Below are positions 1 through 7,401 of a DNA stretch of 11,311 nt, piece after piece. Both the position numbers and the translations under genes were made by a program. How positions within the stretch are numbered: position 1 is the stretch's first letter; the number at the start of each line of letters is the position of its first letter. The notes below the pieces were generated by a model that did not search any database, was not told the DNA's origin, and worked only from the letters and a program-made list of their open reading frames with translations. Origin of the DNA: Verrucomicrobiota bacterium (GTDB lineage Bacteria > Verrucomicrobiota > Verrucomicrobiia > Chthoniobacterales > JAFAMB01); contig JAFAXJ010000175.1 of assembly GCA_019241095.1 (NCBI GenBank), positions 1-11,311 of the forward strand, given 5' to 3'.

Positions 1-414
1 GGATTCGCCGTTTCGGAATACATAGAAGATTTCAAGCAGGGCGATTTCCTAATTCGAAATATCCTTGGAGCTGATCCGCAGGTGGGAGCACTGGCCGTAG
101 GCGCTTTGCCGAGAATCGGTCAAACTGTTCAGTTTCAACTGAGAGATTCGAAGTCGGCTCACGAAGATTTAGTTGCTGCTTGCCAGCGAATCAAACCACA
201 CACGAGAGGTTCTATCGCTACATTGCTGTTCTCCTGTGCTGGTCGAGGCAAAGGACTCTTTTCCCGGGCAGATCATGATGCCGGTACCCTCGCAGAAACG
301 CTTGGTGATCTGCCGTTAGCTGGATTCTTTGGAAACGGTGAGATCGGCCCCGTAGGAGAGAAAGCGTTTTTACACGGCTACACTGCTTCGGCAGCGATTC
401 TTTGCGCATCCTGA
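1..414 (+). CDS. FIST-domain protein, C-terminal part (5' end outside window)
   Basis: The frame is open from base 1 to a TGA at 412-414, giving the last 137 residues of a longer protein. The residues match the FIST C-terminal domain: an early DFLIRNILGADP stretch, then GALAVG, GQTVQFQLRD, LLFSCAGRG, and the closing GFFGNGEIGPVG and FLHGYTAS signatures. FIST domains are small-ligand sensory modules found alone or fused to signalling domains; what this one binds cannot be told from the sequence. No membrane segment or enzyme domain is visible in this part. The N-terminal FIST half and the true start lie upstream. The stop codon is one base from the start of the HD-domain hydrolase gene, so the two are probably co-transcribed and translationally coupled. 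Family assignment is confident; the role in the cell is inferred. Confidence 0.85.
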   Translation, partial: GFAVSEYIEDFKQGDFLIRNILGADPQVGALAVGALPRIGQTVQFQLRDSKSAHEDLVAACQRIKPHTRGSIATLLFSCAGRGKGLFSRADHDAGTLAETLGDLPLAGFFGNGEIGPVGEKAFLHGYTASAAILCAS

Positions 415-415
415 C

Positions 416-1030
416 ATGCCTTCCGAATTGCAATCGCCAACTCAATCAGTTCTCGGCGCCGTTCGATACGCAGCTTCAAGGCACCGACACCAGATGCTTA
501 GCGACGGCTACACCCCTTACATCTCTCATGTTTTCCGCGTTACCTGGATACTGCGGGATCACTTTAACGTGGATGATCACGATTTGATTATAGCAACCCT
601 CCTGCATGATGTTATTGAAGATACGCCGGCTACCCAAAACGAAATAGCGAAACGTTTTGGCTCAAAAGTTGCCGGCTATGTAAAGGCCCTGACCAAGGAT
701 GAGCGTCTTCCCAAGAAGCATCGGGAAAAGGAGTATCTTGATAAATTGGTGCAGGCTCCGGAGCTGGTACAGATAGCGAAGCTTGCCGATATTTTTGACA
801 ATCTTTCTGCCAGGATTGGCACCCTCAAGCTGCGCCGAACATTAGAAAATGCTCGTCGCCTGACGGCAGCGTTTAGCGAAACTCTCGTGAGTGCAAAAGG
901 GAGACGCGCTCTGTATTCCGTTCAACAGCTGATCAGTGAAATCGAATCAACTCATCCCCCCCAAGCCGGAACTCACCGGAGCACAAATGGTAAAGGACGT
1001 CGCCGGGCTGAGAATCTCCAAGGAAAATAA
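416..1030 (+). CDS. HD-domain (p)ppGpp hydrolase, small alarmone hydrolase type
   Basis: This 204-residue protein looks like a stand-alone alarmone hydrolase of the RelA/SpoT HD family (MESH1/SAH-like), which removes the 3' pyrophosphate of (p)ppGpp using a metal ion. The expected elements appear in order: RHRHQ near residues 22-26, YISH with the first metal ligand His38, the HDxxED block His64-Asp65 and Glu68-Asp69, and KLADIFDN with Asp125 and Asn129. There is no synthetase, TGS or ACT domain, so degradation rather than synthesis is expected. The ATG at 416 follows the FIST stop after one base (TGACATG), with no clear Shine-Dalgarno sequence, suggesting coupling to the upstream gene. The C-terminal tail after about residue 178 is Arg/Gly/Asn-rich and begins at a run of seven C (956-962), so the tail may be out of frame. 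Other HD phosphohydrolase substrates cannot be excluded. Confidence 0.82.
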   Translation: MPSELQSPTQSVLGAVRYAASRHRHQMLSDGYTPYISHVFRVTWILRDHFNVDDHDLIIATLLHDVIEDTPATQNEIAKRFGSKVAGYVKALTKDERLPKKHREKEYLDKLVQAPELVQIAKLADIFDNLSARIGTLKLRRTLENARRLTAAFSETLVSAKGRRALYSVQQLISEIESTHPPQAGTHRSTNGKGRRRAENLQGK

Positions 1031-1074
1031 GAATGCCAGTATGGCCGCATCTGCGGTGCCACCTCCTTGGGTGG
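1022..1074. terminator. Tandem short hairpins between convergent genes, possible weak terminator
   Basis: Three small dyads lie one after another between the hydrolase gene and tpiA: GCCA/TGGC (1035-1045, loop 3), CCGC/GCGG (1045-1056, loop 4) and CCACC/GGTGG (1059-1074, loop 6). Read on the minus strand, the last hairpin of the series (GCCA-TAC-TGGC) is followed by the T-rich stretch ATTCTTATTTT, which would suit termination of the tpiA transcript. The stems are only 4-5 bp, so this is a weak call. I see no other gene or signal in the rest of the 141-base gap (1031-1171). Confidence 0.3.
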
Positions 1075-1171
1075 GGTCAGCCCGAAGAATCTGAACCTGC
1101 CTGCTTGGCGACTTTGCCGCTCTCTGGATCCGGAGTTTGCGACGTAAAAAGGAGTGTTTCTTCAGGCCATT

Positions 1172-1942
1172 CTAGGCCAAGGCGGCCTCGGTGCAGCGTA
1201 TGATTTGCGAAAAAGTGACTGGATCTAAGCCTGCCGCACCAACCAGCGCGCCATCGATATCCTTTTGGCTCATCAATTCCTGCGCATTTTCAGGTTTGAC
1301 GCTGCCTCCATACTGAATCCGCACGCGCTCCGCAATTCCAGAGTCTGAAACTTGGGCCAAAACCGAGCGAATTAAAACGTGCGCCTCCTGCGCTTGTTGC
1401 GGGTTCGCGCTCTTGCCTGTACCGATTGCCCAGATCGGTTCATACGCAATCACCAGATCATGGAATTCTTTTAGCGACACTCCTTTTAGACCGACTCGGA
1501 TCTGCTCCTCCAAGACTTGGTTCATGTGACCAAGATCTCGTTCTTGAAGGCTCTCACCGATACAAAGAATTGGCCTCAACCCCTGCTCCAAAGCAGCTTT
1601 GACCTTCCGATTCACAATTTCGTTGGTCTCTCCAAAAAGGTTCCGGCGTTCGCTATGACCGAGAATGACATACCGCACATAGAGGGCGCGCAGCATAGTG
1701 CCGCTAATTTCTCCGGTGTAGGCGCCGCTCTTTTCCCAATGCATGTTTTGAGCGCCGAGCCTTATCCATGCCGTATCGTTTAAGCGTGCCGCCAAGGCCG
1801 GTATTACGGTAAATGCCGGAATCAAAACCACCTCGACGTCGTTAGTTTCACCGGTTTCTCGGACCAAGGAATGGACGTAAGCATCAGCCTCATCCTGAGT
1901 GAGGTTCATCTTCCAGTTTGCGGCCAGAATCTTTTTGCGCAT
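1172..1942 (-). CDS. tpiA: Triosephosphate isomerase
   Basis: This cytoplasmic enzyme interconverts dihydroxyacetone phosphate and glyceraldehyde 3-phosphate. The 256-residue length is normal for the family and all catalytic parts are present: AANWKMN with Asn9 and Lys11, GHSERR with the electrophile His96, CIGE at 127-130, the catalytic base Glu168 in YEPIWAIGTGK (167-177, including flexible loop 6), and the phosphate-binding YGGSVKPEN at 211-219. The ATG at 1942 lies one base after the pgk stop (TGA-C-ATG), with only a short AGG about six bases upstream as a possible ribosome site, so translation is probably coupled to pgk. It is the last gene of the gap-pgk-tpiA cluster and faces the hydrolase gene. 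No secG follows it in the short space available. Confidence 0.98.
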   Translation of the reverse strand: MRKKILAANWKMNLTQDEADAYVHSLVRETGETNDVEVVLIPAFTVIPALAARLNDTAWIRLGAQNMHWEKSGAYTGEISGTMLRALYVRYVILGHSERRNLFGETNEIVNRKVKAALEQGLRPILCIGESLQERDLGHMNQVLEEQIRVGLKGVSLKEFHDLVIAYEPIWAIGTGKSANPQQAQEAHVLIRSVLAQVSDSGIAERVRIQYGGSVKPENAQELMSQKDIDGALVGAAGLDPVTFSQIIRCTEAALA

Positions 1943-1943
1943 G

Positions 1944-3152
1944 TCAGACCTGAGTCAGTGCCGAAACCCCGGGCAATTCCCTACCCTCGAGCAGCTCAAG
2001 CGAAGCTCCGCCCCCGGTCGATATGAACGTCATATTGTCTGAAAGACCAAACTGCTTGACAGCTGTCACAGAATCGCCGCCGCCAATGATCGTCTTAGCA
2101 TGTGAATCAGCTAGTGCTTCAGCGATAGCTCTGGTTCCATTTGAAAAATCAGGGATTTCAAATACGCCGACCGGACCGTTCCAAAGAATCGTTCTAGCTT
2201 TCGCTATCTCCGCCCTATATTCAGAAATCGTTTGCTGCCCGATATCAACCGCCTGCCAGCCTTCGGTGATGCCCAGTCCAGGATGCAAAACCGGAGTGTT
2301 CCGATGTTCGGATCCTTGCTTGAATTCCTTAGTCTCTACGCTATCCACCGGCAGCAGGAATTTCACGCCTTTGGCTTTCGCGAGATTCAGAAGCTCCTGC
2401 GCAAGGTGAACTTTATCTTCTTCAACCCGGCTCGCGCCCGTCGGGATTCCCATCACACGATAGAAGGTATATGCCATCGCACCCCCGATCAAGAAAACGT
2501 CCGCCCTGTCAAGCAAGGCCTTGATCACACCGATCTTATCAGAGACTTTCGACCCGCCGAGTATAACCAAGAATGGCCGCTCCGGATCTGCCAGTTCACT
2601 TTCCAGATATTGCAATTCGCGTTGCATCAGAAGGCCCATAGCTGCCTTCGGAAGGTGACCGGCAACACCGGATGTACTGGCATGAGCTCGGTGAGCAGCA
2701 CCAAAGGCGTCATTCACATAAATGTCGCCGAGCTTCGCCAGTGATTGCGCAAATTGGTCGTCGTTTTTTTCCTCCTCTTTGAAAAAACGAACGTTCTCTA
2801 CCAGCAATATTCCCCCATCCGGCAAGCTTTTCGACGCAGCTTCAGCTTTCGGACCGATGACCTCTGGCGAAAATTCGACTACGCCAGGGACAAGCCCTTT
2901 AAGGTGATCAGCTACCGGCTTTAACGAATATTTCGGATTGGGTTGTCCTTTCGGCCGCCCAAAATGGGCTAGCAGGATTACCTTAGCCCCCTTGCTACGC
3001 AGGAGTTCAATTGTGGGAAGGCTCTCCTTGATCCGGGTGTCATCCGTGATCCGCATTTTGCCACCCGCCTCTTCAACCGGAACATTGAAATCTACCCTGA
3101 CCAGGACCCTTTTTCCGGCAACATCCAGGTCGCGCACAGAAAGCTTGGCCAT
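1944..3152 (-). CDS. pgk: Phosphoglycerate kinase
   Basis: This enzyme transfers the acyl phosphate of 1,3-bisphosphoglycerate to ADP, the first ATP-yielding step of glycolysis, and is reversible in gluconeogenesis. At 402 residues it has full family length and both Rossmann-like lobes. In the N-lobe are RVDFNVP (19-25), the HFGRPKG substrate loop, VENVRF, and NDAFGAAHRAHAST. In the C-lobe are GGSKVSDKIGV, WNGPVGVFE, GGGDSV, and STGGGASLELLEG near the end. It starts with ATG five bases after the gap stop codon, with a GGA about eight bases upstream as a weak ribosome site inside the end of gap. It lies between gap, whose product is its substrate, and tpiA, an arrangement typical of a glycolytic operon. 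Confidence 0.98.
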   Translation of the reverse strand: MAKLSVRDLDVAGKRVLVRVDFNVPVEEAGGKMRITDDTRIKESLPTIELLRSKGAKVILLAHFGRPKGQPNPKYSLKPVADHLKGLVPGVVEFSPEVIGPKAEAASKSLPDGGILLVENVRFFKEEEKNDDQFAQSLAKLGDIYVNDAFGAAHRAHASTSGVAGHLPKAAMGLLMQRELQYLESELADPERPFLVILGGSKVSDKIGVIKALLDRADVFLIGGAMAYTFYRVMGIPTGASRVEEDKVHLAQELLNLAKAKGVKFLLPVDSVETKEFKQGSEHRNTPVLHPGLGITEGWQAVDIGQQTISEYRAEIAKARTILWNGPVGVFEIPDFSNGTRAIAEALADSHAKTIIGGGDSVTAVKQFGLSDNMTFISTGGGASLELLEGRELPGVSALTQV

Positions 3153-3157
3153 AGAGG

Positions 3158-4422
<1,265 letters not shown>

Positions 4423-6435
4423 CTAAGCTGGCGCCTCAGTGAGACCGCCCACTGGTTCCGGACGCGGAAACTCCGGTGATGGCTCCTCTCGCTTTGTAGG
4501 TGCAAGAGGAGGCGGCGGATTAACCAGCTTACCGTAATTGATCAGCTCCCTAATCTGAGTGCCGTCAAGGGTTTCGTATTCCAACAATGCTTTAGCGATG
4601 GCGATTAACGTCTCTTTTCGATGCGTTAATACCTTGAGAGCTCGTTGGTAGGCATCATCACAAAGGCGTTTGACTTCGCGATCGATCTCCTGAGCAGTTG
4701 CCTCGCTGTAAGCACGAGATCTCGAAATATCGCGACCTAGAAAGACGTAATCCTCGTGTTCACCATATTCAACCATCCCAAGCCGCTCGCTCATTCCCCA
4801 TTCACACACCATCTTGCGAGCGATCCCCGTACCCATTCGAATATCCCCACTCGCTCCGTTAGTTACATCGCCGAAAATGATCTCCTCAGCAACTCGCCCG
4901 CCCATAATGACAACCAATCGATCGATCAACTCGTTTTTGCGATTCGTGTACTTGTCCTCGGTGGGCAAATACATGGTCGAGCCGAGCGAAGGTCCCCGTG
5001 GAATAATGGTTACCTTGTGAAGCGGGTCAGTATGCTCAAGCACTTCACACAACAAAGCATGGCCAGCTTCGTGATAAGCAGTATTTTCTTTCTCCTTTTC
5101 GCTGATTGCTAAACTGCGCCGTTCTTTTCCCCAACGCACCTTGTCGCGAGCTTCTTCCATCTCGGCCATCGAAATAGCCTTAAGACCGCGCCGAGCCGCT
5201 AGAAGTGCGGCCTCGTTGATTACATTAGCTAGCTCCGCCCCGGAGTAGCCCGGAGTTCCCCGAGCAACAACCGCAAGATCCACTCCCTCGGCTAACTTTA
5301 CGCGTTTCGAGTGCACTCGCAAAATCTCTTCACGCCCTTTGACGTCCGGCAAGTTCACCGTAATCTGACGGTCAAACCGCCCCGGGCGAAGCAGAGCCGG
5401 ATCCAGCACGTCGGGCCGATTTGTTGCTGCGATGATGATAACACCTTCCTGCGTATCAAACCCGTCCATCTCGACAAGCAACGCATTGAGGGTCTGCTCT
5501 CGTTCATCATGTCCGCCCCCTAAACCGTGACCTCGATGCCGGCCAACGGCGTCAATCTCATCAATAAAGATGATGCAAGGCGCCGATTTTTTTCCTTGTT
5601 CGAACATGTCTCTTACCCGAGAGGCACCAACACCCACAAACATTTCTACAAAATCCGAACCACTGATGCTGAAAAAAGGGACATCTGCCTCTCCAGCGAT
5701 TGCTCGTGCTAAAAGAGTCTTACCGGTTCCCGGAGGACCCACCATTAACACGCCTTTAGGAATACGGCCGCCGAGTTTCTGGAACTTCTTAGGGTCTTTA
5801 AGGAAATCTACGATCTCCTGAACCTCTTCCTTCGCCTCCTCAACACCAGCAACGTCTTTAAAGGTCACCCTGTTTCGGTCGCGAGCAAGCATGCGAGCTT
5901 TGCTTTTGCCAAAATTTAGTGCGCCTTTTCCAGCGTTTCGAATCTGCTGCCGAAAAAAGAAGTAAAGAATGAGAAAAAACAAAGCGATTGGCAGAAACTG
6001 CACAAGCGCAGACAACATTACATCCGAGTCGGCCTTAATATCGACTTTGTAGCCTCTATTCTCCAACTCCGACCTAAGGTCTCTATTGAACTCCATGAAG
6101 ACTGTCGTCTTGAAATGATCCGGAGAACCCGCGAGCGGAGAAGGCTTTTTACTTTTCTCGTAAGCGCCTCGAAGAGTTTGGGTCATTCGACCCTCAGTCA
6201 CAATCAGCTGAAGCGGTTCCTCCTTGCTGATTCGACCTTCATCAAGAAACTTCTCAAAATCTGTAAAACTTATCTCCTCGACATTTCCATAGCTGCCATT
6301 GCGCGAAAACAAGAATCCACCAAGAAGGAGGATCGCGCAGGCAAAGAGAAGAATGCCACGCCAGTTGAAATTGTTGTCGTTACCTAAGTTACGCGAATTT
6401 TTGTCCTTTGAGGACCTAGGATCTAACTGTGCCAT
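4423..6435 (-). CDS. ftsH: ATP-dependent zinc metalloprotease FtsH
   Basis: This is the membrane-anchored AAA+ protease that extracts and degrades misfolded membrane proteins and selected soluble regulators. The 670 residues show the full layout: a hydrophilic N-terminus, membrane segment 1 (about 27-44), a periplasmic region of about 100 residues, membrane segment 2 (about 143-161), and then the AAA+ module. The module has Walker A GPPGTGKT (233-240), the pore motif FVGVG (266-270), Walker B IIFIDEID (288-295), and the second region of homology with arginines 353 and 356. The zinc protease domain has HEAGH (455-459) and a probable third ligand Asp531. The C-terminal tail (639-664) is rich in proline. 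The ATG has no Shine-Dalgarno sequence, only a T-rich leader, and a perfect inverted repeat lies 19 bases upstream. No upstream tilS is seen. Confidence 0.98.
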   Translation of the reverse strand: MAQLDPRSSKDKNSRNLGNDNNFNWRGILLFACAILLLGGFLFSRNGSYGNVEEISFTDFEKFLDEGRISKEEPLQLIVTEGRMTQTLRGAYEKSKKPSPLAGSPDHFKTTVFMEFNRDLRSELENRGYKVDIKADSDVMLSALVQFLPIALFFLILYFFFRQQIRNAGKGALNFGKSKARMLARDRNRVTFKDVAGVEEAKEEVQEIVDFLKDPKKFQKLGGRIPKGVLMVGPPGTGKTLLARAIAGEADVPFFSISGSDFVEMFVGVGASRVRDMFEQGKKSAPCIIFIDEIDAVGRHRGHGLGGGHDEREQTLNALLVEMDGFDTQEGVIIIAATNRPDVLDPALLRPGRFDRQITVNLPDVKGREEILRVHSKRVKLAEGVDLAVVARGTPGYSGAELANVINEAALLAARRGLKAISMAEMEEARDKVRWGKERRSLAISEKEKENTAYHEAGHALLCEVLEHTDPLHKVTIIPRGPSLGSTMYLPTEDKYTNRKNELIDRLVVIMGGRVAEEIIFGDVTNGASGDIRMGTGIARKMVCEWGMSERLGMVEYGEHEDYVFLGRDISRSRAYSEATAQEIDREVKRLCDDAYQRALKVLTHRKETLIAIAKALLEYETLDGTQIRELINYGKLVNPPPPLAPTKREEPSPEFPRPEPVGGLTEAPA

Positions 6436-6454
6436 AAAAACAAATGACCATCAA

Positions 6455-6491
6455 GGTAGCACACCGAGTCAGGGCTGCAAAATGTGCTACC
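6455..6491 (-). promoter_or_regulatory. Perfect 9+9 inverted repeat in the ftsH leader (operator or leader hairpin)
   Basis: GGTAGCACA at 6455-6463 and TGTGCTACC at 6483-6491 are exact reverse complements separated by 19 bases. The proximal arm ends 19 bases before the ftsH ATG. The core hexamers TAGCAC and GTGCTA are the same as in the CIRCE operator bound by HrcA, but 21 bases separate them here instead of the 13 in CIRCE, so it is not a standard CIRCE. The T-run is not directly after the stem, which argues against a plain intrinsic terminator for the upstream genes. It could be a protein-binding site or an RNA hairpin controlling ftsH. Confidence 0.55.
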
Positions 6492-6500
6492 GGATCTGTT

Positions 6501-6529
6501 ACTAAATCGGACTATCATTCTTTGACCAA
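6501..6529 (-). promoter_or_regulatory. Possible ftsH promoter
   Basis: On the minus strand TTGGTC (6529-6524) and TTTAGT (6506-6501) are spaced by 17 bases. They match three and four bases of the -35 and -10 consensus. A start about seven bases on would fall near 6494, just before the inverted repeat, which would place that repeat at the very start of the transcript. The match is weak; it is listed because of its position. Confidence 0.25.
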
Positions 6530-6751
6530 GCGCTGATGATTCAGCACTCCGTTACCATACATGATCGGCAACTTTTGCGCAAAGTAAGCATCCTGATCGA
6601 TAACTACCAGTTGTTGATCAAATTCCGGCTTGAATCGCGAGATAGATGCGCAAGGCGCTCTCAAATTGCGCAGCAAAAGAGTCACCGGAGGGTTGTAAAG
6701 GATAAAGGCCGCAACACCGGTCGCGCGCGTAGGTGCCTGAGAACGCAACAA
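6515..6751 (-). CDS. Doubtful small ORF between the redoxin gene and ftsH
   Basis: A 78-residue frame beginning with TTG lies in the 335-base gap between the redoxin stop and ftsH; the frame is also open further upstream into the redoxin gene. I recognise no family. The start has no ribosome site, there is no signal peptide, and the one hydrophobic patch (VAAFILYNPPVTLLLRNL) is broken by prolines. The second half (around FDQQLVVIDQDAYFAQ) is reasonably protein-like, so it could be a remnant of an older gene or a short unknown protein. It may equally be chance. Its 3' end overlaps the possible ftsH promoter. Confidence 0.2.
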   Translation of the reverse strand: MLRSQAPTRATGVAAFILYNPPVTLLLRNLRAPCASISRFKPEFDQQLVVIDQDAYFAQKLPIMYGNGVLNHQRLVKE

Positions 6752-6770
6752 TTCTAGTAGCCGAGCCGAA

Positions 6771-7385
6771 TTAATCGTTACCGGCGTACTTCACGGAACA
6801 GCCATAAGGGCGGGTTGTAGTCGTCGTTACCGGACGCCCGCTTTCAGCCTCGTCCAGAGCGATTCTCACAAAATTGGTCGCTGAATTCACGTCAGCCAGG
6901 TCGGTACTCCGCTTGCTGTCAATCGCCCCTTGATAAATAACAACTCCTTTTGGGTCGATAATGTACATGTCAGGGGTAGTTTTTGCGCCGTAAAGCCGTC
7001 CAACCTTCCCGTCGGGGTCCAATAAAAGAGCTGTCCGTCCCGCGCCGTCTTTCGCTGAGATTTGGTTCAATTCCTCGCTCGGATAGTTCCCTTCTTCTCC
7101 TGGCGCGGACGAGTCGATCGAAAGCCAAGCAACTCCTTTCGCAGTGTACTGCTTCTGCAGCTTTTGCATGTTGCCCGACTTGTACTGCTTTCCGACAAAT
7201 GGACAATCCGGTTGGTACCATTCCAACACTACAAACTTACCTTTAAAATCCGCGAGATTGACGCGTTTGCCATGTGTGTCCTGCAATGAAAAATTCGGCG
7301 CAGGTTTTCCTACTTCCACGTCAGCCGACACCATCTGAATACCAATCGCTAACGCGCAGCATGCAAGGATAGATCTTTTTATCAT
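6771..7385 (-). CDS. Exported peroxiredoxin-like/thioredoxin-fold redoxin
   Basis: This 204-residue protein has a signal peptide (MIKRSILACCALAIGIQMVSA, cleavage probably after Ala21), so it should work outside the cytoplasm. The mature part begins like AhpC/TSA redoxins (VGKPAPNFSLQDTHG, residues 25-39) and has one active-site cysteine, Cys61, in PDCPFV. It continues with GNMQKLQKQYTAKGV, SSAPGEEG and TTPDMYIIDPKG. A second cysteine, Cys196, sits in the C-terminal PYGCSVKY motif, which I recall as conserved in this subfamily; the two could form a disulfide. There is no CxxC, so it is not a classical thioredoxin. The gene starts 16 bases after the DsbD-like gene on the same strand, suggesting it receives electrons from that protein. 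No Shine-Dalgarno is visible. The CC pair at residues 9-10 is too early for a good lipobox. Peroxide reduction is possible but unproven. Confidence 0.8.
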   Translation of the reverse strand: MIKRSILACCALAIGIQMVSADVEVGKPAPNFSLQDTHGKRVNLADFKGKFVVLEWYQPDCPFVGKQYKSGNMQKLQKQYTAKGVAWLSIDSSAPGEEGNYPSEELNQISAKDGAGRTALLLDPDGKVGRLYGAKTTPDMYIIDPKGVVIYQGAIDSKRSTDLADVNSATNFVRIALDEAESGRPVTTTTTRPYGCSVKYAGND

Positions 7386-7401
7386 ATTGAGAATATTAAG
7401 T

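Noticed and set aside
2023..2744. Long plus-strand frames opposite pgk
   Set aside because: They are antisense shadows of a fully conserved phosphoglycerate kinase gene.
6455..6491. Standard CIRCE element or plain intrinsic terminator
   Set aside because: The core hexamers match CIRCE but the spacing is 21 rather than 13 bases, and no T-run directly follows the stem.
6536..6757. Plus-strand 73-codon frame opposite the doubtful ORF
   Set aside because: Arg/Gln/Ser-rich composition without any family resemblance, on the strand opposite to the flanking genes; likely chance.
7355..7361. Lipoprotein signal in the redoxin N-terminus (ILAC)
   Set aside because: Only three hydrophobic residues precede the cysteine, too few for a lipoprotein signal; ordinary cleavage after Ala21 fits better.
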